Assembly: GCA_963971405.1 (NCBI GenBank) | Contig: OZ020486.1 | Span: 29,597,419 to 29,661,418, forward strand | DNA length: 64,000 nt | Reading direction: 5' to 3' | Source of the DNA: Psococerastis gibbosa | Lineage: Eukaryota; Arthropoda; Insecta; Psocodea; Psocidae | Shown here: positions 1 through 9,659 of the stretch, one piece after another | Position numbering within the stretch: position 1 is the stretch's first letter | Layout of the letters: each line of letters begins with the position of its first letter | Notes under the pieces: generated by a model | What the model saw: the letters and a program-made list of their open reading frames with translations, nothing else | What the model was told of the DNA's origin: nothing | Databases searched by the model: none | Made by a program: the position numbers and the translations under genes

Positions 1-60
1 CGTCAACATCTGCAGTCAACATCTACAGTGGCACTACGTGGACTTCAAAAATAGGCTACT
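1..60 (+). repeat. MITE family A, internal fragment cut by the window edge
   Basis: The first bases (GTCAACATCTGCAGTCAACA and the following CAGTGGCACTACGTGGACTT) match the inner arm of the family A palindromic element seen complete at 14571-14820 and as fragments at 23171-24000 and 30716-30842. The terminus lies outside the window, so the size and orientation of this copy cannot be judged. Confidence 0.55.
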
Positions 61-213
61 TGACAGTTCTAACAATAAAATATAAAATATGCTACATAAG
101 GTAGCTTATAGGTTAACAATGATAATACGATGTTTTTGTATGACAAAAAGGTAGATATTTTTTAACTGTGGATTTCAAGAGCCAAACACCAGTAGACATT
201 GGAGACAAGAAAA

Positions 214-311
214 TGACGTCACATCGACGTCACTTCGAATACAACTGGTATTAGTTCACCAACTAGCGGCTCCCCGGTATCACAAATGACGTCATATTCT
301 GAAGTCACGTG
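214..311. promoter_or_regulatory. Cluster of CRE-like sites and an E-box
   Basis: Two perfect TGACGTCA palindromes lie at 214-221 and 287-294, a near match CGACGTCA at 225-232 and a CACGTG E-box at 306-311, all within 100 bp. TGACGTCA is the consensus for CREB/ATF bZIP factors. No transcript is evident nearby: the copia element begins 240 bp downstream and its promoter should lie in its own LTR. Function is unproven; the cluster could also be part of an unrecognised repeat. The remaining flank 61-548 holds nothing else I recognise. Confidence 0.25.
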
Positions 312-548
312 GCCCCCTTTTAACCATCAAACCTAAATTTATGGGAAAAATGTTTATCCTCGTCCTAATTAAAATAGTTTTAAGGGGTATACAATAAATC
401 AACCAATGCATTAAACTAGGATATCAAAAATTGTCAAGTAGCCTCTTGTATCTCGACTGCGTTTGGTTTCAGTTCGGCCACAGTCAGACGCCAGTCAATT
501 CGGATACTACTATTTTATTATCGATGATCGGCCGAAAAAGTATTTGTA

Positions 549-553
549 ATTAT
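549..553. repeat. Target-site duplication, left copy (ATTAT)
   Basis: ATTAT at 549-553 abuts the 5' LTR and is repeated exactly at 5075-5079 after the 3' LTR. A 5-bp duplication is the size expected for copia-type integrases and fixes the element ends. Confidence 0.9.
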
Positions 554-737
554 TATTGAATTAACTAATCCAAACTGAACTACGCGCCATAATTTGTAGT
601 GGCAGCAGTGTTTTCATAATGTTTTTGTTTACTGTATTAGTATTTTGTCTATGGTGTGGTCGCCTGGTCGGCTCTCTGCCCTGACAACTGTCAAATATAT
701 TAATGTTTAAATCCTCGAGAATCCGTTTTATTTAATA
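554..737 (+). repeat. 5' LTR of the copia element
   Basis: 184 bp, identical to 4891-5074. It begins TATTGAATTAAC and ends TTTATTTAATA, so its ends form only a 4-bp inverted repeat (TATT/AATA). It should hold the promoter and the RNA start. No clear TATA box or AATAAA signal stands out, although TTTAATA at the very end is AT-rich. Confidence 0.93.
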
Positions 738-752
738 GGTTATGGGCCCAGG
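738..752 (+). other. Primer-binding site matching initiator tRNA-Met anticodon arm
   Basis: GGTTATGGGCCCAGG starts at the first base after the LTR. GGTTATGGGCCCAG is complementary to the anticodon stem-loop of initiator methionine tRNA (CUGGGCCCAUAACC), not to a tRNA 3' end. Drosophila copia primes from a cleaved 5' half of initiator tRNA-Met at this same region, so the same half-tRNA priming is inferred here. Confidence 0.85.
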
Positions 753-850
753 CAACTGCAAATACGGGAAGTATTTATAATAATATTGAAGAGATTTCAT
801 TTCGAGGTTTATTTGTAATAGTGAATAAAGGAAAGTGTGGGAAGCACTAA

Positions 851-889
851 ATGCTAAGACAAAATGGCGGATCTTGCCTCGCAGATTAA
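851..889 (+). CDS. Short upstream ORF overlapping the gag-pol start
   Basis: ATG at 851 opens a 12-codon frame that ends at TAA 887-889, overlapping the gag-pol start at 864 in another frame. Its context is weak (T at -3, C at +4) while the 864 ATG is strong (A at -3, G at +4), so leaky scanning would pass it. It might damp translation slightly; it is probably not a functional peptide. Confidence 0.3.
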   Translation: MLRQNGGSCLAD

Positions 890-3800
890 TAAATTCCGTG
901 GTGAAAATTTTCCCCAGTGGAAATTCATGGTTAATTGTGCTCTTCAAGCAAAAGGTGTTGAAAACATTGCCAATGGAAATGAAAAGGCACCAACTGGAGA
1001 TAAAACGAAGTTAGAGAAGTGGATAACCAGCGACGGTTACGCAAAATTTCTAATAGTCGCAACACTAGATGTAAGTGTCATTTCTATGATTGAGGGTTGC
1101 AATACATCGTATGAAATAATATCAAAGCTGGATTCGATATATGGGCAGAAGAGTGAGATAAACAAAATGATAGTCTTCGAAGAATTTCATCGCTGCACAA
1201 AGAACAGTAATGAATCAATTGCTGAATACATTGCTCGAGTACAAGGCATTGCCCGAAAAATAAAAAATGCAGGTGAGAACCTTAGCGATGCCGCAATTAT
1301 GACCAAAATATTGGGTACTCTACCACCAGAATACGCAAACATGCGACAGGCGTGGTTTTCAGTCGAAACTACCAAGCAAACTATAGACAATTTGGTCTCG
1401 AGATTGTTAGATGAGGAGAATGTTATTAAGCAAAAGGAAGGCAACACAACCGAGGCCCCTCAGGCTGCTTTTATGTCAGCTGTGAATGCTATTTGCTACA
1501 AATGTTCCCAAAAGGGCCATTACGCTAAATACTGTGACCAAAAAGGCCAAAATAACAGAGGCAACGGAAATTATGGCCGCGGAAGAAATGGAAATTATGG
1601 CCGCGGAAGAAATGGAAATTATAGTCGCGGAGGAAATGGAAATTATAGCCGCGGAGGAAATGGAAATAATGGCCGCGGAGGAAATGGAAATTATAGCCGC
1701 GGAGGAAATGGAAATAATGGTCGTGGAGGTAATGGAAATTATGGGCATGGAAGGCGGCAGAATAATTTTGACAACAACAATGAACAGTCAAGGTCAAGTA
1801 ATAATGGAGATGCTTTTATTTCTGAAACTGGCAAAGTTGATAATGAACTAAACACATGGATTATGGATAGTGGTGCGGGAAAGCACATGACTTACAGACG
1901 GGATTATTTTTCGAAGTTAACAAAAACTGATGGTGAAACCTATGTGACGGTTGGCAATAATGAAGAGTTAGAAGTGGAAGGAATTGGCGTGATAAATATT
2001 TTAAAGCTGGTCAATGGACAATGGGAAAAAGCCACATTAAATAATGTACTATATGTGCCAAAAATAAGGAGGAATTTGTTCTCTGAAGGTGAAGTTACCG
2101 GCAAAGGTATGTCAATAATAAAATACGGTGAATCTGTTGTTATTAAGAAAGGAAACAGAATTGTTGCGACTGGCATAAAAGGAAATAATAATTTATACAC
2201 AATGCTGTTTACAGTGAATAAAAGTATTGAAGCGTGTAATTCAGAGGTTAAGAAACCACTGCAAATATGGCATGAACGTCTTGGCCATATAAACAAAGAA
2301 TTTTTGAAGAAAATGGTTAAAAATGGACTTGTTGAGGGAATTACATTTTCTAATGTAGATGATTTCTTTTGTGAAGCCTGTACGATGGCAAAGCAGCATA
2401 GACGACAATTTAATAAGTCGGAAAGGAAGAAGATGATGCCAGGTGAACTGATATATACTGACATTTGTGGTCCAATGTCCGAGAATTCTGTGGGCAACGC
2501 AAGGTATGCCATACTATTTAAAGATGGAGCCACCGCATTTAGAACACTATTCTTTGTGAACACGAAATCAAGTTTTATTGATTGCTTGAAAATATACAAT
2601 CAAAGAGTGAAGAATAAGTTTGGATTTAATATAAAACTTTTGCATAGTGATAATGGAAGTGAAATATGCTCAAAGCAAGTGACCACGTTTTTAAATGAAA
2701 TAGGCGCAGAAAGAGAATTAACCGCCACATACACCCCTGAACAGAATGGGCGTAGCGAAAGGGAATTTCGTACAATTATGGAGTCAGCCCGTGCCATGCT
2801 ATTGGCAAAGAACTTACCTAAATATTTATGGGCAGAAGCATGTAATTTTGCAGTGTACGTGTTAAATCGTACACCTAACTCTCAAGTTGAAACTACTCCA
2901 TATGAAGAATGGACTGGTCAAACTCCTAAGCTGGACCATGTCAGAGCATTTGGAACTAATGCTTATGTGCACATACCAAATGAGAAAAGAACAAAACTTG
3001 ATCCAAAAAGTACAAAAATGATATTGGTTGGTTATGACGAGAGGACCAACAATTACAGATTGTTTAACGGTGTAACTATGAAAGTTGTAATATCACGTGA
3101 TGTGATTTTTAATAATCTACAAGAAAAATCATTCGAAGGAAGTAACATTTCAAAACTGCTGTTGTGCAATAATGAAATAACAGGGCAAGAGAACAACGAA
3201 AGTGAACCAGAAGCCTCGAATTATTCATTAAGAGAAAGAGGTAATATTAAGAAACCTAAACGATATGAATTGAATTTTGTAAGTGAACCAAAAACATTCG
3301 ATGAAGCATTGAAATCAAATGAATCTAAACAATTGTTAGATGCAATGGAAGATGAATTGAATTCATTAAAGAAAAATAAGACATGGAACATTTGTGAACT
3401 ACCAAGTGGTAAAAGTGTAGTTGGAAGTAAATGGGTTTTTAGTATAAAAGAAGAAGATGAACAGAAATTAAAATTCAAAGCCCGAGTTGTAGCAAAAGGT
3501 TACTCACAGCAAGACTACAACGAAACTTACGCACCAACCGTAAGGTTTGATTCAATTAGAGTACTACTGGCACTTGCTGCTAAGTATAAAATGCATATTC
3601 AACAATTTGACGTAAAAACTGCATTTTTGAATGGTGACTTAAAAGAAGAAGTATATCTTCAACCCCCGCCAGGGCTAGATATTGCGGAAGGAAAAGTGTG
3701 CAAGCTTAATAAAGCACTGTATGGATTAAAGCAAGCAGGAAGATGTTGGAACGAGAAAATTGATGCTATACTTAAGAGCATGAACTTGAAGCGAAGCCAA

Positions 3801-4811
3801 GCAGACAACTGTGTTTATACAGGAGTAATTGACGGAGAATTGATCCTGATGGCTTTATATGTGGATGATGGACTTCTGCTGAGTCAGCGCAGTGAATGTG
3901 TCAGAAAAGTACTGAACTTCCTGAAGAATCAACTAGATATCAAAATCTTACAGGTAAGAAACTTTTGTGGACTTGAAATAAATAGACATGATGATGGTTC
4001 AATATTCATCCACCAGACGAAGTACGTCGACAAGATTGTTCGTAAATTTTTGGGAAATGGTCCGAATGCTGGTACAGATATTCCGATGGAACCAGGCATG
4101 TGGAAAATTTTAGGGGAAGAAACCTCACAGAAGAATGAAAATTTCCCATATAGAGAAGCTATTGGGTCTTTAATGTTCGCAGCCATCGTAAGTCGACCAG
4201 ATATAGCATATGCAGTCAACGTTTTAAGCCGATTTTTGGAATCAAACAATGAAAGCCACTGGAATGCTGTAAAGAAGATCCTTAAGTACCTTCATAGGAC
4301 TAGGGACTTAGGCATCCTTTATAAGAGTAATGATACTGCTCCAATTACAGGATATTCTGATGCGGACTTCGCCACTGATACAAATACGAGACGGTCTACA
4401 ACTGGATATGTGTTCTTCTTAGCCGGCGGCGCTATCACATGGGCAAGTAGACGTCAGCAAATTGTGGCACTTTCTACTACAGAAGCAGAGTATATAGCCG
4501 CGTCCTGTGCAGCCCAAGAAGCTGTGTGGTTGAGACAATTGCTGACTGATTTGATGGAGGAAGTACAAACAGTGATTTTACACGTGGACAATTTAAGTGC
4601 CGTGAGTCTTATACAAAATCCTGTTCATCATAGACGCACCAAGCATATTGATGTGCGTTATCATCTAATAAGACAACTTAGGGATGAGGGAATCATTTCT
4701 ATTGACTTTGTTCCGAGCAATTTACAAAAAGCTGACATTTTAACAAAACCGCTGCCTAAAATAAAATTTAAGGATATGTGCAAGTTTTTAAATATGATGA
4801 GTTTAGCTTAA
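864..4811 (+). CDS. gag-pol: Ty1/copia Gag-Pol polyprotein, intact
   Basis: A single 1315-residue frame encoding all proteins needed for copia-type retrotransposition in virus-like particles. Gag occupies about residues 1-325, with a CCHC zinc knuckle (C211, C214, H219, C224) and then eight Gly/Asn/Arg-rich 8-residue repeats (234-297). The aspartic protease motif is DSGA at 335-338. Integrase follows, with the HHCC finger H470, H475, C503, C506 and catalytic D533, D596 and E632 (35 residues between the last two). Reverse transcriptase has the first catalytic Asp at 916 (FDVKTAFLNG) and YVDD at 999-1002. RNase H has D1166, E1207 and D1242. All catalytic residues are present and there is no frameshift between gag and pol, so separate Gag would need splicing or proteolysis, as in Drosophila copia. 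The start is chosen for AAAATGG context and because it opens the gag N-terminus. Confidence 0.95.
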   Translation: MADLASQINKFRGENFPQWKFMVNCALQAKGVENIANGNEKAPTGDKTKLEKWITSDGYAKFLIVATLDVSVISMIEGCNTSYEIISKLDSIYGQKSEINKMIVFEEFHRCTKNSNESIAEYIARVQGIARKIKNAGENLSDAAIMTKILGTLPPEYANMRQAWFSVETTKQTIDNLVSRLLDEENVIKQKEGNTTEAPQAAFMSAVNAICYKCSQKGHYAKYCDQKGQNNRGNGNYGRGRNGNYGRGRNGNYSRGGNGNYSRGGNGNNGRGGNGNYSRGGNGNNGRGGNGNYGHGRRQNNFDNNNEQSRSSNNGDAFISETGKVDNELNTWIMDSGAGKHMTYRRDYFSKLTKTDGETYVTVGNNEELEVEGIGVINILKLVNGQWEKATLNNVLYVPKIRRNLFSEGEVTGKGMSIIKYGESVVIKKGNRIVATGIKGNNNLYTMLFTVNKSIEACNSEVKKPLQIWHERLGHINKEFLKKMVKNGLVEGITFSNVDDFFCEACTMAKQHRRQFNKSERKKMMPGELIYTDICGPMSENSVGNARYAILFKDGATAFRTLFFVNTKSSFIDCLKIYNQRVKNKFGFNIKLLHSDNGSEICSKQVTTFLNEIGAERELTATYTPEQNGRSEREFRTIMESARAMLLAKNLPKYLWAEACNFAVYVLNRTPNSQVETTPYEEWTGQTPKLDHVRAFGTNAYVHIPNEKRTKLDPKSTKMILVGYDERTNNYRLFNGVTMKVVISRDVIFNNLQEKSFEGSNISKLLLCNNEITGQENNESEPEASNYSLRERGNIKKPKRYELNFVSEPKTFDEALKSNESKQLLDAMEDELNSLKKNKTWNICELPSGKSVVGSKWVFSIKEEDEQKLKFKARVVAKGYSQQDYNETYAPTVRFDSIRVLLALAAKYKMHIQQFDVKTAFLNGDLKEEVYLQPPPGLDIAEGKVCKLNKALYGLKQAGRCWNEKIDAILKSMNLKRSQADNCVYTGVIDGELILMALYVDDGLLLSQRSECVRKVLNFLKNQLDIKILQVRNFCGLEINRHDDGSIFIHQTKYVDKIVRKFLGNGPNAGTDIPMEPGMWKILGEETSQKNENFPYREAIGSLMFAAIVSRPDIAYAVNVLSRFLESNNESHWNAVKKILKYLHRTRDLGILYKSNDTAPITGYSDADFATDTNTRRSTTGYVFFLAGGAITWASRRQQIVALSTTEAEYIAASCAAQEAVWLRQLLTDLMEEVQTVILHVDNLSAVSLIQNPVHHRRTKHIDVRYHLIRQLRDEGIISIDFVPSNLQKADILTKPLPKIKFKDMCKFLNMMSLA
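1563..1754 (+). repeat. In-frame 24-bp minisatellite in gag encoding GNYGRG-type repeats
   Basis: Eight tandem 24-bp units (core GGAAATTATGGCCGCGGA) encode NGN(Y/N)(G/S)RG(R/G). The tract follows the zinc knuckle, so it plausibly adds RNA-binding RG repeats to nucleocapsid. Unit-to-unit changes are mostly G/R, Y/N and G/S replacements. The strong periodicity also leaves other frames open on both strands; those are shadows. Confidence 0.9.
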
Positions 4812-4890
4812 GGGGAAGCATTCAGTTTAGCTTAAGAGGAAGCATTCAGTTTATATTAAGGGGAAGCATTCAGTTTGGCTTAAGGGGAAG
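4801..4890 (+). repeat. Tandemly repeated polypurine tract before the 3' LTR
   Basis: A 24-bp unit (GTTTAGCTTAAGGGGAAGCA then TTCA) begins at 4801, 4825, 4849 and 4873, the last cut at 4890 by the LTR. Each unit holds a polypurine core AAGGGGAAG (AAGAGGAAG in the second). The gag-pol stop TAA (4809-4811) lies inside the first unit. The core ending at 4890 touches the LTR and is the functional plus-strand primer site by position; the others are spare copies. Confidence 0.9.
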
Positions 4891-5074
4891 TATTGAATTA
4901 ACTAATCCAAACTGAACTACGCGCCATAATTTGTAGTGGCAGCAGTGTTTTCATAATGTTTTTGTTTACTGTATTAGTATTTTGTCTATGGTGTGGTCGC
5001 CTGGTCGGCTCTCTGCCCTGACAACTGTCAAATATATTAATGTTTAAATCCTCGAGAATCCGTTTTATTTAATA
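4891..5074 (+). repeat. 3' LTR of the copia element
   Basis: 184 bp identical to the 5' LTR and directly preceded by the purine tract AAGGGGAAG. Identity of the two LTRs implies little time since integration. Confidence 0.93.
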
Positions 5075-5079
5075 ATTAT
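5075..5079. repeat. Target-site duplication, right copy (ATTAT)
   Basis: Exact partner of 549-553. Confidence 0.9.
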
Positions 5080-6988
5080 AATAATCTTGCTATAATATAT
5101 ATCATATAAAATTATCCTACTTTCGTATAATCTTCTTAAAGAATTTCCAAAAGTTTAAGTATTTTGCCGCAGGAGTGTTTAAAATGTTTCAACTTATTTT
5201 ACTATTTCAAGACATTCTGAGTCGATTTAACAGGAAATAATTTTTTTAGGTAATAAAACCATAAGCTTTACCCATTAGAAATTAAATTTTTTTTTCAAGA
5301 GAATTAGCCTAACGGCCCAGGGTCAGAAAAATGAATTAATGCGGTAAAGACTTCTTTGAAGAAGAGAAGAAAGCATTATAATTCATAAACGTCATTTACG
5401 TGCGTCGCCAAATTGGTTGTGGAATTCAGGAAGATTAAATTTTTCAGTATATAATAAAATTCAACTTCTACTAAAAGAAACTTGAAGAATTGATTAAGTA
5501 TTTTTTATTTACACAATACAATTTTACACCAATTACAATTGAACAGTTAAGTAAAATATAAATCGTGAAAAAGAAAAAAGAATAATAATATACAACTAAA
5601 ATATAGTAATATACCCTATATAAAAAATAGTAAATAATAAATAAAATAAACGTGTAATTACCTCGATCTAATGTTTATACAGTTTTTTAATAATGGTTGC
5701 GCTCCCTCGTACCGTGAGGTGTGTGAGGGTCACTCATTATTTTGGGCGGCTATTAAACTGACGATCCTCAGTGTAATAGCCACCCAAGTAAAAGTAAAGG
5801 AGTAGATAATAGCTTAAAACTTATTAAAAACTTCCTACTAATTTATTGATATGAGGTATTTTCGTTTATAAATAGTAAAGCAGTCATCGAACAGATCTAT
5901 TAAATCAGGTATCTTTATACATAGGATAAAGCTTCCTTTTTTTCAAGCCATCTTTAATAAAATAAGCACGTACTGTAATATCCCATTATATAAATTTCAT
6001 CCGACTTTTATAAAAATTCACTGGTACACTGTAGAGAAGAACTATAGCAGAATAAAGATCACAATATACACGTAAGTTAACTTTTTAAAAGAAAAGTTTC
6101 TAAAGAGAAGACAGCTTGAAAAATTTGAAGCTCGCTCGCTGTTATTATCGTTATTATCTTTTCGGTCCCTCTCTAGCACACCTCTCGCATAAAAGTTTAA
6201 TTTGCCAGCTCCAACAATTGATTTCACAAAATCTCTGCTGCTATAGACTACAATTCACCTCTTTAAATCATAAGTTCTTAACTTCTGAGAGTGGTGAACA
6301 GGTGCTGTTTATTGAACAATCAATGTATTACATAGTTTTTGGTTTCATGGACGAAAAACAAATAAAGTAGATACTGGAAAACCTTCACCGTATATAAACA
6401 ATGATCTTCTTATGGATGGCTGTGTCACACTATTTGCAGCTAGTTTTTTCCATTACTGTGGTATGGCATTCCTACCTGAACATTGCGCTCCCTATTAAAT
6501 ATTTTTGCAATGGCATGTAGTCTGTAGAAACAGGTGTATTATTTTAAATCAGACTTTTATTCCATAATTAACCTACAGTACCGATAAATGGCGAAACAAA
6601 ACGACATAAATCAAAAAAATACTCTCACTCAGGTGTATTTCGTAGTGTAATCATTATGGCCATGAGCGTATAACGACTGGTTCCGTAGGGTGTTATTTCT
6701 AGATGGTGTTGCTGACAGCACGAGACTAAAACTTAAAATTCCAGCTCAGCAGTCACGCCAAAAAGGGATTAATGTTGTACCTTATTTGTCTGACATGCTC
6801 CGTATACTGACCTTCATCAGGGAAAAGGTTGTCTCCCGTGAACTTTAAAACTCGTGCCACACACTAACAGAAAGAAAGTACTGTACTATTGTCTATTTTC
6901 TACCCATAACAAAGACATGTGAAGACCCAATAGTGCATACAAATGCATTTCTACAGCATTAAAACTGGCACAAGTACGTTATCGAATA
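5080..6988. other. AT-rich stretch without recognised genes; one short hairpin
   Basis: No credible coding frame; open frames near 6042-6370 are short and low-complexity. The only structure seen is an 18-bp-arm hairpin at 5744-5785: GGGCGGCTATTAAACTGA pairs with TCAGTGTAATAGCCACCC across a 6-base loop, with two mismatches. It could be a tiny palindromic element or a structured RNA. Confidence 0.4.
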
Positions 6989-7518
6989 CACAGGTTGTTC
7001 CAGACCACCCGGACACCCCCTACATCTCGGTTATTATGAGGAATTTTAAAATGCGGTAAAAAACTCGATAACTAAGTAGGGGTCGAACTACCTTATGGTG
7101 GAATCAAATGTTTTCTCGAGGGGTCCATAAGGGGGTTTCAGGGGGTCATAGGTCATAGGAAACCCCCTTTCGGACCCCCCCCCCCCCCGAAAAATCATCA
7201 GATTCCACCCCTACTTTGTTATCAAACTTTTTACCGCATTTTAAAATTCCTAAAAATAACGGATTTGTAGGGGGTGTCCGGGTGGTCTGGAACACCAACA
7301 ATTTTGTAATTGTTAAATCAAATGAAAGCTCTTCAAAAGGGTTTCATTTGATGTGTAACACAGCATACCTTTATATTTAAAAATCCCGAGATACCCTGTG
7401 CGACCCCCCTGAAACTCCCCTTTTGGACTCCCCGAGAAAACATTTGATTCCAGCATAAGCTAGTTCAACCCCTACTTAGTCATCGAGTCTTTTACCGGGA
7501 AGTCTGGAACACCCTGTA
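6989..7518. mobile_element. Palindromic transposon family I (GTTCCAGACCACCCGGACAC ends)
   Basis: GTTCCAGACCACCCGGACAC near 6993 reappears inverted near 7274-7293 (GTGTCCGGGTGGTCTGGAAC). A related piece continues to 7518, ending GTCTGGAACACCCTGTA, so the region is either one 530-bp element with an internal duplication or two overlapping copies. Parts of the inner arms repeat too: TCGATAACTAAGTAGGGGTC at about 7068 resembles ACCCCTACTTAGTCATCGAG inverted near 7470. A poly(C) run lies at about 7178-7189. No coding capacity is seen; it is a non-autonomous DNA element by structure. Confidence 0.7.
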
Positions 7519-9187
7519 TGTACAATAGTATACACAACCAACAAACATATCATAATTATTGTATAATTTCGAGTAATATTTATCTATTTCCATATTATAA
7601 TTCTATTTTTCTCGTTAATCGTTAATCCACTTTTTTCAGGAATTTTAAGGATTTCCTAAATGAAAATTAGTGTACTATGCTTTGGCTATTTAAGACGTTT
7701 TTATCTTCTTAATGACATGGTGACCATACGACGCTTAAAGAGCACGATTATATTAATTAAATAAATAAATAAAATTACTCCTTGAAGGATTTTGCTTTTG
7801 AAGCTGACTGTATCGTACTGTAACGATTAACTTTTCCCTCGAATTGGGTGCGTCACCCGTTTCGTTTAGACGTGACTACATCATTACTTCACGCTTCAAA
7901 CTTCGCAAATCGGCGAAAACGTACATAGAATTTAAATGCCTCTAACTGGAAAGAAAATGTTAGTACAACTGGTCGGCACTTCATTACTACACTATGGCTG
8001 AAGGAAAAGAATTTGCAGTATATAAACACGCAGCCGAAATACGAAACACTTCGGCTAAACAATGATACTTTCAAATGTTAACATAGGCTACAGGCTAGTA
8101 CAGTATGTTTTAAATTGGAAATTCAAATAGTGGTATTTACTTAGCTGTATCGGGCTATCAGCTACCATCATGGTGTTCATAGACTATGCATTCCATGTAG
8201 GTAATCGCCATTCGGGATCGATGAATTTCATAAATATTAAAAAGATTTCACGACCATGATTTGAGATTGTTTGAACACTTCTACAGTATATACGGTACCT
8301 ACCTATCCAATACGTATGCGTAGGTATTGCAGCAATAACTACTCTAATAATAAAATTGGTTAATAACCAAAAATCCAACTCTCATGCAAATGATCTATTC
8401 ACTAGTGTAGTTCTATTTAGCTTATAGCAGGCCAAGTTTGGTAGATTATTATCCCAGATCATCACGGCGTAGTATTGGTTTGAAGTCTTGGTATAAATAT
8501 CAGATAATGAAATCATGGCTTAGAAACCGCCGCTAGGTGGGCTAGTAATAAAGGAAAAGCCATTATTTACTTATCATTAAGGATGCTTCACGTTATCAGT
8601 GATTGTCTACCGACTGGTTCATAAACTGCGGTATGTCGCCGACAATCACTTCGTAAAAGAAATCGGAAGTCGCATGGTCGTTGCAACGTACACACAATAA
8701 AATGTTTACTGACTTATTACCAAATTCATCGCACACAAACAAATACCGCTCAGCACTACGTCAGACCATTATTTAGTTTAGCCGGTAATATTTACTATTA
8801 TATTCAGTGTCGAGGAATATAGCGAATCCTACCTTTTGCTGACGGCATACACAATGGTTGCAGTGACGATTTAATTTCAAAAATTGAGATTCACAAGATG
8901 ACAATACAAAAAAAAAGAATCTATAGTTCTGTAGTCTGTATATTCACAGCTTGTAGCCTTAGTAATGTAATGTACCTCATTTCATATAGGATAATGCCAA
9001 CCAATCAGATCATATGATGAACGAATATGGTGACGTCATTTTTTATGACTAGATGCATACACAGCATTTGGGATTTTTACACGATAGAGATTCATTAAAA
9101 TGATTCACTCTTAAAATAATATAAGAGCCCAAAAGAAAAACGGCACACATATACAGGGCAATGTGCATTATTATTATTATTAGCCTA
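7519..9187. other. Non-coding stretch, nothing recognised
   Basis: AT-rich sequence with only short, compositionally random frames. A short ATT repeat lies just before the SINE poly(T) at 9168-9181. I see no repeat shared with the rest of the window. Confidence 0.4.
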
Positions 9188-9392
9188 TTTTTTTTTTTTT
9201 TTTTTAGAAAAGGTTAATCGCATTCAAACAACTTAATGAATGTATCCGATTGACCTCTTCAGTCGCCTCAATGAGTAAATTAACACTTGTGCTGAGTTAC
9301 GAAACGTCTCCGATCGCATGGCGCGTAGAGACTCGCACAAGTACAAGCATGCTACCACCTTGCCAACGAAGCCGATCGAAGCCGATGCCCAC
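9188..9392 (-). mobile_element. SINE family F, near full length
   Basis: Read on the minus strand it has a tRNA-like head (the related copy at 58525-58711 gives TGGCCAGGTGGTAACG as an A-box-like segment), a body ATCGGAGACGTTTCGTAACT, then GCGACTGAAGAGGTCAATCG, and it ends GATTAACC plus a poly(A) tail, seen here as poly(T) 9188-9205. Homologous copies lie at 33448-33582, 50077-50125 and 58525-58711. Head, body and A-tail together indicate a tRNA-derived SINE; the B box is degraded. Confidence 0.7.
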
Positions 9393-9479
9393 GAACAATT
9401 AAATACTGCATACTCGTAGACTACAAGAAGAGAAAACGATCACTATCGCACGGTACAAAAAGTATTGTATACATACTTA

Positions 9480-9605
9480 GGGCACGTCCCATCATCGTTT
9501 GAAAAGTATCGATAAAGAATACTGGATGGATTTAAATTTACCAATCCATGGAAGTGCCGCATAGTATCCATAACTGAGACTTTTCCAGTTATGATGGGAA
9601 CCGTC
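9480..9605. mobile_element. MITE family P, palindromic
   Basis: The left arm (CGTCCCATCATCGTTTGAAA at about 9485) is complementary, with mismatches, to the right arm ending CCAGTTATGATGGGAACCGT near 9605. Almost the whole 126 bp folds into one hairpin. A lone arm of the same family lies at 53925-53957. Confidence 0.6.
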
Positions 9606-9659
9606 CTATGGACATGGCAGCCTAGTGTGCACTTAATCGAATTGAATTTGATCGCACCC

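Larger units (their letters stand above)
554..5074 (+). mobile_element. Complete young Ty1/copia LTR retrotransposon
   Basis: A 4521-bp element with 184-bp LTRs at both ends, a primer-binding site directly after the 5' LTR, one open gag-pol frame and a polypurine tract directly before the 3' LTR. The LTRs are identical by eye over all 184 positions and the frame has no stop, so insertion is recent and the copy may be active. The gene order protease, integrase, reverse transcriptase, RNase H is that of Ty1/copia. The compact size and short LTRs are compatible with the GalEa clade known from crustaceans and other marine animals, but a tree of the RT domain would be needed to place it. The termini are TATT...AATA instead of the usual TG...CA. 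Confidence 0.95.

Noticed and set aside
1476-1851. Overlapping open frames on both strands inside gag
   Set aside because: They arise from the 24-bp repeat, whose unit lacks stops in several frames. Their translations are simple eight-residue repeats with no family match.
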